Source of the DNA: Candidatus Gastranaerophilales bacterium
GTDB lineage: Bacteria; Cyanobacteriota; Vampirovibrionia; Gastranaerophilales; Gastranaerophilaceae
DNA length: 40,497 bases
Assembly (NCBI GenBank): GCA_944325535.1
Contig: CALVAL010000010.1
Coordinates: 1 to 40,497, forward strand
Direction of reading: 5' to 3'
Shown: piece by piece, positions 1-8,706 of the stretch
Position numbering within the stretch: position 1 is the first letter of the stretch
Layout: each line of letters begins with the position of its first letter
The notes under the pieces: generated by a model
Databases searched by the model: none
Seen by the model: the letters and a program-made list of their open reading frames with translations, nothing else
What the model was told of the DNA's origin: nothing
Translations under genes and position numbers: made by a program

Positions 1-64
1 TTCTAGCTCTAAATCCGCTTACATGCTGTCTTTTAATCTTTGTTCCTTCTAGTGTACGTCTCAT
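1..64 (-). CDS. rpmH: 50S ribosomal protein L34 (partial, 5' end only)
   Basis: Reading leftward from an ATG at 64-62, 21 codons fit before the window ends. They give MRRTLEGTKIKRQHVSGFRA and one further Arg, which matches the L34 N-terminus. The RTLEGT start and SGFRAR block resemble cyanobacterial L34, against the MKRTFQPS start of proteobacterial versions. L34 is a small basic protein of the large ribosomal subunit. In many bacteria it heads an rpmH-rnpA-yidC operon, which would lie beyond the left edge. The gene is divergent from proC. Only half of the protein is visible, so the identification rests on motif similarity. Confidence 0.88.
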   Translation of the reverse strand, partial: MRRTLEGTKIKRQHVSGFRAR

Positions 65-119
65 TTTTCTATTTCCTTTTCAGCTAATTTTACTTATAAT
101 GTACTCATGTAACCATGAA

Positions 120-142
120 CATGTATTCTAGTCAAATACATG
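120..142. promoter_or_regulatory. Inverted repeat in the rpmH/proC divergent intergenic region
   Basis: CATGTATT (120-127) and AATACATG (135-142) form perfect 8-bp arms around a 7-base centre. The site lies between the divergent starts at 64 and 178. A TTGACT hexamer, reading leftward, overlaps the centre and could be a -35 element for rpmH, although I see no well-spaced -10. The site is either an operator or chance in AT-rich DNA; no factor can be named. A TATAAT (95-100) also sits in this region. Confidence 0.3.
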
Positions 143-177
143 ATTAAGTTTGATTAAGCAAAAAAGGAGAGCATATT

Positions 178-987
178 ATGACAAAGTATAAAATCGGATT
201 CATTGGTGCTGGTAAAATGGCTAGTGCTATCATTAAGGGACTTATAAGGACTGAATTTTTAAAGCCTGAAAATATTATTGCATCTCAAGTAGAAGAGAAT
301 ATAGAAGAAAAATCTAAAATTTTAGGGATTAGAGTTATAAACGATAATTTGGAAGTTGCGAAGGATTCAGAAATTGTTTTTATTGCAACAAAACCTAACC
401 AAGTCAAAGATGTACTAGCAGAGATTTCAAAGGAAATTTCTACTAATAAGCTTGTTGTATCAATAGCAGCAGGAGTAACAACAGAAAAATTAGAAAATAA
501 TTTACCTGAAAAAACAAGAGTAATAAGAGTTATGCCTAATACTCCTGCCTTAGTAAGTGAAGGTATGAGCGGTATGGTAGGTGGAAAATATGCTAAACAA
601 GAAGATTTAGACTATATTCAAAAGCTTTTATCAACAATAGGTAAATGTATAGTAGTTGATAATGAAGCTCAAATTGATATTGTAACAGCAATTTCAGGTT
701 CAGGCCCTGCATTTTATTACAAAATAATAAACGAAATAGCTCGTGCTGGAGAAAAATTAGGACTAGATTATGAAAAATCTTTAATGCTTAGTATTCAAAC
801 TGCTATTGGTTCTGCTAAAATGGCATTGAACAGAGAAATTTCTATGGAAGAACTTATTTCAAATGTAGCTACAAAAGGTGGTTGTACGAGAGTTGGTGTA
901 GATTGCATGGATGACAATAATACAGAAAAACTCTTTTTTGATGTAATCGAAAGCACAACAAAAAAAGCCCATGAGTTAGGGCAATAG
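178..987 (+). CDS. proC: Pyrroline-5-carboxylate reductase
   Basis: This enzyme catalyses the last step of proline synthesis, NAD(P)H-dependent reduction of 1-pyrroline-5-carboxylate in the cytoplasm. At 269 residues it has the usual length. The N-terminal Rossmann motif is IGFIGAGKMASAI (residues 6-18). NTPALVSEGMSGM lies mid-protein, and the family signature SGSGPAFYY (about 173-181) is followed by the helical dimerisation region. The ATG at 178 follows a clear ribosome binding site (AAGGAGAG) with good spacing. The gene stands alone and is divergent from rpmH. It converges with the next gene, the two stop codons being only about 2 bases apart, and I see no hairpin terminator between them. 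Confidence 0.95.
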   Translation: MTKYKIGFIGAGKMASAIIKGLIRTEFLKPENIIASQVEENIEEKSKILGIRVINDNLEVAKDSEIVFIATKPNQVKDVLAEISKEISTNKLVVSIAAGVTTEKLENNLPEKTRVIRVMPNTPALVSEGMSGMVGGKYAKQEDLDYIQKLLSTIGKCIVVDNEAQIDIVTAISGSGPAFYYKIINEIARAGEKLGLDYEKSLMLSIQTAIGSAKMALNREISMEELISNVATKGGCTRVGVDCMDDNNTEKLFFDVIESTTKKAHELGQ

Positions 988-989
988 TT

Positions 990-3092
990 TTAATTTCGTT
1001 TATATAATTCAACTTTTTTTATAGAAATCGGCTTGGATGAGTTTAAGTCGATTTCTTTTATTTTATCCTGTAAAAGCCAAGTTGGATAATTATCGATAGG
1101 AATTAGAATATTTTGAGATTTAGATTTAAACTTTAAGATTGAAGGTAGTCCATTCATTTTAACTTTAAATAATACTTCTTCTGCAGTTGTTGTTTCATAT
1201 TCTACATATAATAAATCAGCATCTATTGGCGATAAATCTTTAAATAAAATCTCATTATTATCAAAACTAATATCCTTGTTGATTTTTTTCATAGGTAATG
1301 TCTTAGTTGAATTACCCCAAACATCAGGTAAATAGTTTAAGTCATATGCTGATATGATATCTAATTCTTTGATTGGCTTAATCTTGTTAGAAATATTTGT
1401 GCGCTTTAAAAAATATCCTCTATCTGTTTCAATAAATTCATATTGATTTGATAAAAAAATCCAACGATAAATAGAATTAATTCTTTGGGGAATAAATGTG
1501 CTATCAAGATTATTTGTTAAATTTTTTATATACAAAATAATAATTTCAGGAGGATTTTGTTCAAATTTTTTTAAAATTTCTTTTGTTTGTGCTGTATTTA
1601 CTATATTGTAATAAGATGAATATGCTATAGCAGGCTTTTTATCTAAATAATAATAAATCATTCCACAGTTATTTAGATCTAAAATTTCTGTATTGTTCTT
1701 AGTGAACATTTTATTTTCTAGTTTAGGTAGTGATAATTTTTGAATGGTTAGAGATATTTTTAATGGATTATTTGTCTTAGTAGCATTTATATTTAACATT
1801 ATACTAAATGTAATTACTAAAACTAAAAAATTATACAATTCAAAACATTTTAATCTATAACGATAAAATAAGTAAGGTAGAATAGTTCCAAATAGCAAAT
1901 ATGAAATTCCAATAGCTCTTGGTGGAAAATCATTATTATCCAACCTGCCAAATGAATAATTTAGCATTACAAGTGTCATTAAAATAGTAAATATTATCAA
2001 ATGTTTTATGTTTACACTTCTTGTTTTTATCAAAAATAATAAATTTACAGGTAATAACAAAAAGCCAGATAGTGCAATAAAAAGACGGATGAAATTAATT
2101 TTTTCTGGATAGAAATTCCCAAATGCATATAAATTAGAAGATACATAGTATTGGGCTTTATCCAAATACATTAAAATCTCTTGACCGAATATATATGATA
2201 CAAGGCTTATAAAGAGTATTGAAATAATTAGACCTGCTTTTTTATTTTCGTTTATTTTCTGCCATAAAAAAGGCAAAGAAGCTATAAAATATGCTGTTCC
2301 AAAAGTTGTGTGATAAGCTAACCCTACAAGTATTAAGGAATAATATACAATAAGCCATAGTGAATAGTTTATTTTTTTTGAAATTTTCAACATAAAAATA
2401 TATGCCAAAGTAAAAGTAATGTAATGGATTTGTAATGAAAAATTATTAAGATAAAGAAGAATATTTATGCAAATTAATAAAAAAGATTTTTTTTTGAATA
2501 TTATAGCAGTAAGTCCACAATTTAGGATTAGTAGGAATAATTGAAAAATATGCGTACATAATTTTTCGTTATATTCATTTAAGTTACCTAAAAGCTTATC
2601 TGCTAAAAAAGAAGGAATAACATCTAAATACCCATGAACAAGCATAATATCTTGGTAATATTTCATGCCAAATTTTGCATGAGCGTAATATACAGCGATT
2701 TTTTCACCAAGATGATGAAAATCTAAAATTTCCATATTAGGGAAAAAATAAATTCCTGAAAATAAAACAATTCCTGCTGATAGCCAATAAAAAATTTTAT
2801 TAAATTTAGAAAAATTAAAATTTATTTTGGGAAATTTAATTTTATTAATAAAAAAAATAAAAAAGAATAGAATTACATAAATAAAAAATATTCCAATATC
2901 TAAAAATTTGTTATGGTTTTCATAAATTGATATCCCAACGTAAAAATCATTCAAATTAGAATAGTGACATATTGGAAATAAAAATTTATAAATAATACAA
3001 GAAAAAATAAATGATGATAGTATGGAAAATAATATATTCAAGAAATTAAATTTTTCAGAAATAAGTATATTTAAATTTTTATACCATTTCAT
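990..3092 (-). CDS. Multi-spanning membrane protein, probable GT-C-type glycosyltransferase
   Basis: The 700-residue protein has roughly a dozen hydrophobic segments in its first two thirds and a soluble C-terminal domain of about 230 residues. Between the early membrane segments lies a loop with DFHHLGE and, further on, YYQDIMLVHGYLDV. This resembles the first luminal or periplasmic loop of polyprenyl-phosphate-sugar-dependent GT-C enzymes (PMT/ArnT-like), where an acidic residue is catalytic and an HG-type motif follows. That assignment is an inference from architecture and has not been shown by alignment. Its ATG lies inside the last codons of the upstream TPR-glycosyltransferase gene, a 14-base overlap, so the two are translationally coupled and probably act on the same glycan or glycoprotein. 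Confidence 0.6.
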   Translation of the reverse strand: MKWYKNLNILISEKFNFLNILFSILSSFIFSCIIYKFLFPICHYSNLNDFYVGISIYENHNKFLDIGIFFIYVILFFFIFFINKIKFPKINFNFSKFNKIFYWLSAGIVLFSGIYFFPNMEILDFHHLGEKIAVYYAHAKFGMKYYQDIMLVHGYLDVIPSFLADKLLGNLNEYNEKLCTHIFQLFLLILNCGLTAIIFKKKSFLLICINILLYLNNFSLQIHYITFTLAYIFMLKISKKINYSLWLIVYYSLILVGLAYHTTFGTAYFIASLPFLWQKINENKKAGLIISILFISLVSYIFGQEILMYLDKAQYYVSSNLYAFGNFYPEKINFIRLFIALSGFLLLPVNLLFLIKTRSVNIKHLIIFTILMTLVMLNYSFGRLDNNDFPPRAIGISYLLFGTILPYLFYRYRLKCFELYNFLVLVITFSIMLNINATKTNNPLKISLTIQKLSLPKLENKMFTKNNTEILDLNNCGMIYYYLDKKPAIAYSSYYNIVNTAQTKEILKKFEQNPPEIIILYIKNLTNNLDSTFIPQRINSIYRWIFLSNQYEFIETDRGYFLKRTNISNKIKPIKELDIISAYDLNYLPDVWGNSTKTLPMKKINKDISFDNNEILFKDLSPIDADLLYVEYETTTAEEVLFKVKMNGLPSILKFKSKSQNILIPIDNYPTWLLQDKIKEIDLNSSKPISIKKVELYKRN

Positions 3093-4545
3093 TCAAAATA
3101 TCCTCAAATACACCTTTCCAATCACCAATTTTATGTTGGCGGAATAATTTTACACTATCGTACCAATCACATTTACTCAAATAGCTATGCCATCTCCAAT
3201 TAACTTCGTAAGGCAATACAATCCAACAAGGAATTCCCATTGCTCCTGCAAGATGCGCTAGTGATGTATCATTACAAATTACTAAATCTAAATTGGCTAA
3301 AGCTGCAGCAGTTTGCGAAAAATTGATTAAGTCTTTTCCAATATCTATGATATTTTTTAGTTTAGAAATATCCTCACTACCTTCAAATGTTTGGAAAGAA
3401 TAGTATTGAGTATTTTCTACTTGCATTAGAGGTATAAATTCTTCGCTAGGAATTACCCTATCCATGTCGAAATAAGTATTTCCTTGCCATTTTATACCAA
3501 CCTTGATTTTATCGTTATTAAAATATTTTTCTTTATATTCTTTAGCTAAATTTTCATCAGCTTTTAAGTATCCTTCAGGATAGGCAAAAACTCTTTCACC
3601 TTTTAGTTTTAATAGATATGGTAAACTCAATAGCGGAGCATGAACATCAAATTCAATATTCTGCTCAGGAATGTAGCTATCAATTATTTCATCTACTCCT
3701 AGTGGGTTTAGTTTAAATAATGGTGTCAAAGATTTTTGACAACTCAAAATTAGTTTTTTACAACGATTTGCAACAAGCGGAAGATATCGTGCAAACATAA
3801 TTGTATCACCAAATCCGGCTTCATAATATACTAAAAGCGTTTTATCTTTGATATTTTCACCTTTCCAAAGTCTATCTATTGAAGCTTTATTCGGATAGCT
3901 TTTATTTTGCAATGCTATTGCAGTTTCACGAGAAATTCTATTTTCGAAAAGCTTTAGCCCTTTATCATAATCTTTTAGTTGCATAAGAGCTAAACTTAAG
4001 AAATATTCAGTATCTTTATCTTTAGGACGTAGCTTTTGACATATTTTTAGTGCTGATACCGCATTTTTTACTTCACCTTCAATGCTGTATAAATGCGCAA
4101 GATTAAACCATCCATCATAAGATGCCGGATTAACTTTTAAAGCTTTATCATAATAGTTGATAGCTTTTTTTGTATCTTTTAAATTCTTATATGCTAAAGC
4201 TAGATTAAAAAGTAATGAAAAATTATTAGGAAATTTTTCTATAATATTGTTTTCTCTTTTTACTATTTGTTTGTATAGTTTTGCTCTAATGTAGACTTGG
4301 AAAAGATTTTCATAAAAATATTCATTATCCATCATTTCTACAGCTTTTTCTGCCCAATAAAGAGCAGAAATTACATCGTTTTGTTGAAGCTTTAGAACTC
4401 CAAGTAGATTATAAATTTCAGCATTTTCACTATCAACTTCCAATGCCTCTTTGTATGCATTTTCTGCATCTTCTAATTTGCCTTGCTTATGTAGTGAAAA
4501 TCCAACATTAATAAGCTTGCTTGAATCATTTTTTAACTCAGTCAT
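3079..4545 (-). CDS. TPR protein with C-terminal GT9-like glycosyltransferase domain
   Basis: Residues about 8-205 form five or six tetratricopeptide repeats, for example GKLEDAENAYKEALEVD and KKAINYYDKALKVNPASYDG. From about residue 230 the protein resembles family 9 (heptosyltransferase-type) transferases. Visible blocks are YYEAGFGDTIMFARYLP, VGIKWQGN, and NDTSLAHLAGAMGIPCWIVL followed by NWRWH. TPR-GT fusions of this kind are known in bacteria and often lie in polysaccharide or flagellin glycosylation loci; the acceptor here is unknown. The TPRs probably bind the protein acceptor or a partner. A purine-rich TAAGAGAGTA precedes the ATG at 4545. The gene overlaps the downstream GT-C-like gene by 14 bases and is divergent from the EF-hand protein. 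Confidence 0.8.
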   Translation of the reverse strand: MTELKNDSSKLINVGFSLHKQGKLEDAENAYKEALEVDSENAEIYNLLGVLKLQQNDVISALYWAEKAVEMMDNEYFYENLFQVYIRAKLYKQIVKRENNIIEKFPNNFSLLFNLALAYKNLKDTKKAINYYDKALKVNPASYDGWFNLAHLYSIEGEVKNAVSALKICQKLRPKDKDTEYFLSLALMQLKDYDKGLKLFENRISRETAIALQNKSYPNKASIDRLWKGENIKDKTLLVYYEAGFGDTIMFARYLPLVANRCKKLILSCQKSLTPLFKLNPLGVDEIIDSYIPEQNIEFDVHAPLLSLPYLLKLKGERVFAYPEGYLKADENLAKEYKEKYFNNDKIKVGIKWQGNTYFDMDRVIPSEEFIPLMQVENTQYYSFQTFEGSEDISKLKNIIDIGKDLINFSQTAAALANLDLVICNDTSLAHLAGAMGIPCWIVLPYEVNWRWHSYLSKCDWYDSVKLFRQHKIGDWKGVFEDILNEMV

Positions 4546-4549
4546 ACTC

Positions 4550-4638
4550 TACTCTCTTATTTTTATTAAGCATTGTTACACTTTATATGATACACGAAAT
4601 TGGCAAAAAAATCATGTTTTTATATTAGTAAGAGAGTA
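4550..4638. promoter_or_regulatory. Divergent promoter region with mirrored TAAGAGAGTA leaders
   Basis: The 100-base gap between the divergent starts at 4545 and 4646 carries TACTCTCTTA (4550-4559) and its exact reverse complement TAAGAGAGTA (4629-4638). Each gene therefore has the same 10-base leader just upstream of its start codon, most simply as a ribosome-binding sequence. For the rightward gene, TTGGCA (4600-4605) and TATATT (4621-4626) make a possible promoter, though the spacer of 15 is short. Confidence 0.35.
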
Positions 4639-4645
4639 AGATAAA

Positions 4646-6538
4646 ATGAATGAAATTCAAACTACAGATTTTAGAAAAATTGTTTTTACGAGAGATACAA
4701 AAGTAGATTACAAAAATGGTAATCCAATTATAAACTGTATTTTTAGACAATTTGATACAGACGGAAATGCAAGTTTCAGCGATGAAGAATGGAATAATTA
4801 TCAAGCTCATCTAAAAAAATTAGAACAAAGAAAATCTGAAATAGCAAAGTTAAAAATTAATGATAAAGCTGTCAATTATTACGAAAAAAAATTAATAAAA
4901 ACAGCAAAAGAATTTGAAAAATTACAAACTGAGTTTGAACAATTAGTTAAAACCAATTATTTTGAAAATTTGCTTGAATTTGAAGAAAAACATCCGAATG
5001 TCACAAGAGAAGGATATCTGGATTCGAAAGAGTTGCCAAAAGACGCTAAAAAATACGATATTTCAGCATTTAAAATGGGTATTTTTGATGAAACAAAAAA
5101 AGAATTTTCAGACAAATGTTATGAAAAAGGATATTTACGTGGTTTTGAAACACTAAGTAAAGACGAACAAAAAGAATATTTAGAATTGTTAGATAATGCA
5201 ACAAAATTCGCAAAAAAAGCTGAAGAATTAGAAGAAAAAATTAAAAAATTAGATATAAAATATGAAAAATATAGAGCAATGAATGATCTTGCTAGAAATG
5301 GAATGATTAATAAAATTGGCTCTAAAGAATATGAAGAGCAAGTATATGAAAAATATAAGGAAATAAGAAGCGAAGCAAACCCGTTTTATAATGAAATTAA
5401 AAAAATTGAAGTTCAATATAGCACACTTGCAAGAAAAAATAATAGAACACTAGAAGAAAATAAGCAGCTTGAACAATACCAAATTCAACTAAATCAATTA
5501 AGAGTAGCAAGTGAAAACTGGTCAATTCAAGATTTTGAAAAGAATATAAATTTTAAACTCACACAAGGGTTTCAAATAACTGATCTGTCAGAAAAAGTAG
5601 TTTATACAACAGAAGAGCAAAAAATTACAGATTCTCATTCTCTAGGTGCAATGTATTCAAATGAGAATTGGTCAATTATGAATAATTTCACTAAAGAAGA
5701 AAAATATACTCTTTCTTCTGATAAAAATGTAGAAAATGCTTATTCTAATTACTTAAACCTTGAATATAAAACCCCCGATTTAAATATAAATTCTTCAATC
5801 TCTTTCTCGGCTGATAATAATTCCATAATGATTAACCCAAGTGTTATTGGAAAATATAAGAATTTTGGGATTCACTATTCAGATGAGACAAGCATTATAA
5901 AAATGGAAATGCCAAATGAAAATGGAGAAATTGAGACTCAAAAAAACATCACTCATACATCAACAGTTGGAGCTATTATTGATGCTGGAGATTTTACAAA
6001 TACTGCGAATGTTTCATTTGCAGAAGAAGGGGTTTCTTATAAATTAGGAAGTAGTTGGAATTTCAACAAAAATTTTTCTTCTCAAAAAGGAAGTATTTCA
6101 TTAAACCCTCAATTAGATACTACATATAACCAGAAAAATAAAACGACATCAATAAATCCACAAATTAATGCTAACTTTTCGTATAGCAATAAGAGTTTCA
6201 GAACAAATTTGAATATAAACGAAAATTGGAATAGAACACTTTCAAGAAAATCATCACCAGTCGATAATCATAATTTGACAGTCAGTTCCAACACTTCATT
6301 TAAAGGTTTTGCATTAGGCTTGAATTTTAATGATGCTGACAATAGCTACTCTCATTCTAATACCTATGGAACAAGTCTTTCGTATAATAATGATAAAGCA
6401 GGACGGTTTGAGGTTAATTATTCATATCTAAAAAATCAAAATAAGTCTTCAAATAATAATACTGAAAGTCATACAGTATATTTTAATTATTCTGCACCAT
6501 TGGAAATATTTAATAAATGGTTTAAAAAAAATAAATAA
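4646..6538 (+). CDS. Unknown protein: EF-hand-like loop, coiled coil, beta-rich C-terminal half
   Basis: The 630-residue protein is not one I recognise. Near residues 32-43 is an EF-hand-like calcium loop, DTDGNASFSDEE, with acidic or oxygen-bearing residues at positions 1, 3, 5, 7, 9 and 12. Residues about 50-280 are Lys/Glu-rich and strongly helical, with coiled-coil character. From about residue 310 to the end the sequence becomes Asn/Ser/Thr-rich with alternating hydrophobic residues and aromatic strand ends (for example FGIHYSDETS, GLNFNDADNSYSHSNTYG, FNYSAPLEIF). This resembles an outer-membrane barrel or stacked beta repeats. There is no N-terminal signal peptide, which is odd for a barrel. 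The gene is divergent from the TPR-glycosyltransferase and abuts the lipA stop codon. Confidence 0.75.
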   Translation: MNEIQTTDFRKIVFTRDTKVDYKNGNPIINCIFRQFDTDGNASFSDEEWNNYQAHLKKLEQRKSEIAKLKINDKAVNYYEKKLIKTAKEFEKLQTEFEQLVKTNYFENLLEFEEKHPNVTREGYLDSKELPKDAKKYDISAFKMGIFDETKKEFSDKCYEKGYLRGFETLSKDEQKEYLELLDNATKFAKKAEELEEKIKKLDIKYEKYRAMNDLARNGMINKIGSKEYEEQVYEKYKEIRSEANPFYNEIKKIEVQYSTLARKNNRTLEENKQLEQYQIQLNQLRVASENWSIQDFEKNINFKLTQGFQITDLSEKVVYTTEEQKITDSHSLGAMYSNENWSIMNNFTKEEKYTLSSDKNVENAYSNYLNLEYKTPDLNINSSISFSADNNSIMINPSVIGKYKNFGIHYSDETSIIKMEMPNENGEIETQKNITHTSTVGAIIDAGDFTNTANVSFAEEGVSYKLGSSWNFNKNFSSQKGSISLNPQLDTTYNQKNKTTSINPQINANFSYSNKSFRTNLNINENWNRTLSRKSSPVDNHNLTVSSNTSFKGFALGLNFNDADNSYSHSNTYGTSLSYNNDKAGRFEVNYSYLKNQNKSSNNNTESHTVYFNYSAPLEIFNKWFKKNK

Positions 6539-7390
6539 TTATTTCAAGGCTTCTTGCCATGATTGTTTTGCTTGATAAGAACTCCTTACAAGCGGAGCTA
6601 TTTGGTAATTTTTAAAGCCTATTTTTTGGGCTAAATTTTTTAAATCTTCAAATTCTTCCAGCGTGTAATATTTTTCTACTTTCAAATGCTCTTTAGATGG
6701 CTGGATATATTGTCCTATAGTTACAATATCTACTCCAACATTTTTTAAATCTAGAAGAGTTTCCTCTATTTCATCAAATGTTTCACCAAGTCCTACCATC
6801 ATTCCTGATTTGGTAATGATAGAAGAATTCTCTTTGATGTATTTTAAAACTTCAATCGAGCGCGAATAGTTTCCCTGTGGTCTAGCAGTTCTAAAAAGTG
6901 ATTTTACTGTTTCAATATTATGGTTAAAAACATCTGGACTTGATTCTATTATCAAATCAAGTGCTTCTTTTTTCCCTTTAAAATCAGGAGTAAGTATTTC
7001 TATTTTTGTATTTGATACTTTTCTAATTTCATCAATACAGTTTTTGAAATGCTCAGCACCACCATCAATTAAATCGTCTCTTGTAACTGATGTAATTACT
7101 GCAAATTCAAGTCCTAATTCTTTTACAGCTTCTGCTACATGTTTAGGCTCATTTATATCTAATGGCTCAGGCTTTGCAGTAGAAATATTACAGTACCTAC
7201 AATTCCTTGTACAAACATTACCCATAATTAAAAAAGTTGCAGTATTTTTTGCATAGCATTCGCCTTTGTTAGGACATCTTGCACCATCGCATACTGTATT
7301 TAGGCACTTGTTTTTTAAAATTTTTCTTACGGTTCTAGTTTTTTCTGTATCAATGATAGGTCTTTTTAAGTAATCAGGTAATCTTTGCAT
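6539..7390 (-). CDS. lipA: Lipoyl synthase (radical SAM)
   Basis: LipA inserts two sulfurs into protein-bound octanoyl groups to make the lipoyl cofactor of 2-oxoacid dehydrogenases and the glycine cleavage system. Both iron-sulfur cluster motifs are intact. The auxiliary cluster cysteines are C34, C39 and C45 (CX4CX5C), and the radical SAM cysteines are C60, C64 and C67 (CX3CX2C). The C-terminal RSSY motif is present (APLVRSSYQA). I chose the ATG at 7390, giving 283 residues and the usual start MQRLPDYLKRP. The frame stays open to a TTG at 7459, but that would add an out-of-place hydrophobic stretch. No lipB or lplA neighbour is visible. The gene abuts the convergent EF-hand protein with no space for a terminator. 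Confidence 0.95.
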   Translation of the reverse strand: MQRLPDYLKRPIIDTEKTRTVRKILKNKCLNTVCDGARCPNKGECYAKNTATFLIMGNVCTRNCRYCNISTAKPEPLDINEPKHVAEAVKELGLEFAVITSVTRDDLIDGGAEHFKNCIDEIRKVSNTKIEILTPDFKGKKEALDLIIESSPDVFNHNIETVKSLFRTARPQGNYSRSIEVLKYIKENSSIITKSGMMVGLGETFDEIEETLLDLKNVGVDIVTIGQYIQPSKEHLKVEKYYTLEEFEDLKNLAQKIGFKNYQIAPLVRSSYQAKQSWQEALK

Positions 7391-7496
7391 ACTATATTTT
7401 CTCTTTTTCTCAAATCTTATATATAAAAATATAGCAATAAACAACGTCAGTATCAACAATAAAAAAGGGCTTATTTAATTAGTTTTAGCATCATGT

Positions 7497-8078
7497 TTAA
7501 TCTTCTATAAATTTAAGTAATAATTCGTAGTTACCTCTATCAGCCGCTTGTAAAGCTATAATATATTTTTTTCTTAATTCAGAAATTTCAGTTAAATTTT
7601 TATTCTCCCAGTTTAACTCTTTTTTATCCAACATACGCATTATTAAATCAGCCATTAGACGAGAAATTCGTCCATTGCCATTGGGGAATGGATGGATTTG
7701 AACTAATCTATGATGAAATCTTATTGCAATTTCTTTTTCAGGATAAGTATGATATTTAATCCAAAATCTAACATCATCTAATAATATTCTTAATTTTGGT
7801 TGAATTTCATATGGAGCAACACCGATATTTCTTTCTGTAGTTCGGTACTTTCCAGCCCAAAGCCATATATCACCAAACATTTTTTTGTGTAATAATTTGA
7901 TAAAATTTTCATTTAAAATATCTTTTTGATTTTTTAAAAGCCAAATTTCTGCTTCAATAATTCCTTTTGTTTCAATTTCATTTAGTTCTGCTCTAGTTGT
8001 AATCCATTTAGCTTTCAGCTGCATTTTCTCTTCTTCTGTTAGTGGGGTTGAATTATCATCAGTTTCAAAAATATTCAT
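7497..8078 (-). CDS. Fic-domain protein, mobile mystery protein B family
   Basis: The 193-residue Fic protein carries the core motif HPFPNGNGRISRL. Fic enzymes usually transfer AMP or another nucleotide to hydroxyl groups on target proteins. The whole-protein pattern, including KAKWITTRAELNEIE, WLWAGKYRTTERNIGV and LMADLIMRML, matches the family named mobile mystery protein B. That family is almost always encoded directly after mobile mystery protein A, as here. The usual acidic residue of the Fic motif (HxFx[D/E]GN) is Asn, which could alter metal binding or simply be normal for this family. I chose the ATG at 8078 because AAGGAAG, inside the last codons of the upstream gene, lies 7 bases before it. 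The pair is probably a toxin-antitoxin-like or mobility-linked module; its function is not established. Confidence 0.88.
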   Translation of the reverse strand: MNIFETDDNSTPLTEEEKMQLKAKWITTRAELNEIETKGIIEAEIWLLKNQKDILNENFIKLLHKKMFGDIWLWAGKYRTTERNIGVAPYEIQPKLRILLDDVRFWIKYHTYPEKEIAIRFHHRLVQIHPFPNGNGRISRLMADLIMRMLDKKELNWENKNLTEISELRKKYIIALQAADRGNYELLLKFIED

Positions 8079-8080
8079 TA

Positions 8081-8527
8081 TTATACTTCCTTGTCCCAAA
8101 TTCTTGCAATATTTCCATCTAATAATTCTTTTATGAGGTCTTTAAGTAATTCTTCTGTATCAGCAAGTTGATTTTCTAGCTTCATATTACTATTTACTTT
8201 ATTTACAATTTTTAAAGCTTTCATTCGTGCTTGATTATTGATAATATCTTCAATATTTTCTCTAGGTATAAATGTGTAGAAAAAATTGCAATTTAAAGAA
8301 TCTGCAATTTTTTCCATAGTAGAAATTTTTATGTTATTTTCATTTTTTTCCATATTAATTATTCTAGGTTGAGATACACCTAGTCTTTGAGCTAATTGTG
8401 TTGTTGTCATTCCAAATATTTCTCTAATAGTTTTTATCCAACCCTGAGTTGGTTTTTCTATAATAACTTTTTTTATAGCATCAAATTTTTTTTGATAGGA
8501 ACGTCTTAAGATATTTTTATTGTTCAT
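8081..8527 (-). CDS. HTH regulator, mobile mystery protein A family
   Basis: The 148-residue protein has an XRE-type helix-turn-helix near residues 37-80 (GMTTTQLAQRLGVSQPRIIN followed by MEK). The preceding PTQGWIKTIREIFGMTT block is characteristic of mobile mystery protein A. It is the upstream partner of the Fic gene, and their stop and start codons are 2 bases apart. By analogy with paired HTH/Fic modules it probably binds the AT-rich upstream region and represses the operon; this is an inference. Several TATAAT-like sequences lie just upstream of its start in 8528-8580. The family is often found on plasmids and mobile regions, so the pair may have been acquired horizontally. Confidence 0.88.
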   Translation of the reverse strand: MNNKNILRRSYQKKFDAIKKVIIEKPTQGWIKTIREIFGMTTTQLAQRLGVSQPRIINMEKNENNIKISTMEKIADSLNCNFFYTFIPRENIEDIINNQARMKALKIVNKVNSNMKLENQLADTEELLKDLIKELLDGNIARIWDKEV

Positions 8528-8706
8528 TTTATAACCTTTATATTATATAATATTAATTATATTATAACACATGTATTATATATTTCAATATAAAATATAA
8601 TAAAAAAGTTATATTAAGTGGAGCAATATTGTAAAAATTTAATTTATATACGATAATAATATATGTAATATAAGCAAATTTTGTCAATTACACATATAAT
8701 TTAAGA
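8528..8706. promoter_or_regulatory. Extremely AT-rich divergent control region of the HTH/Fic island
   Basis: This is about 179 bases of almost pure A/T between two divergent HTH genes. Multiple TATAAT-like hexamers occur on both strands, including TATAAT at 8695-8700, only 6 bases before the ATG at 8707. No convincing -35 element or perfect long palindrome could be picked out. Autoregulation by one or both flanking HTH proteins is plausible but not demonstrated. Confidence 0.4.

Noticed and set aside
65-177. Replication origin next to rpmH
   Set aside because: rpmH is often close to dnaA/oriC, but no DnaA boxes (TTATCCACA) are visible in the gap and no dnaA is present.
4451-4639. Short rightward ORF overlapping the start of the TPR-glycosyltransferase gene
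   Set aside because: It is antisense to the TPR gene's N-terminus and shows no family signature.
7391-7459. N-terminal extension of lipoyl synthase with a hydrophobic segment from a TTG start
   Set aside because: The normal LipA start MQRLPDYLKRP lies at the ATG 7390. The extension would add an out-of-place membrane segment to a cytoplasmic enzyme.
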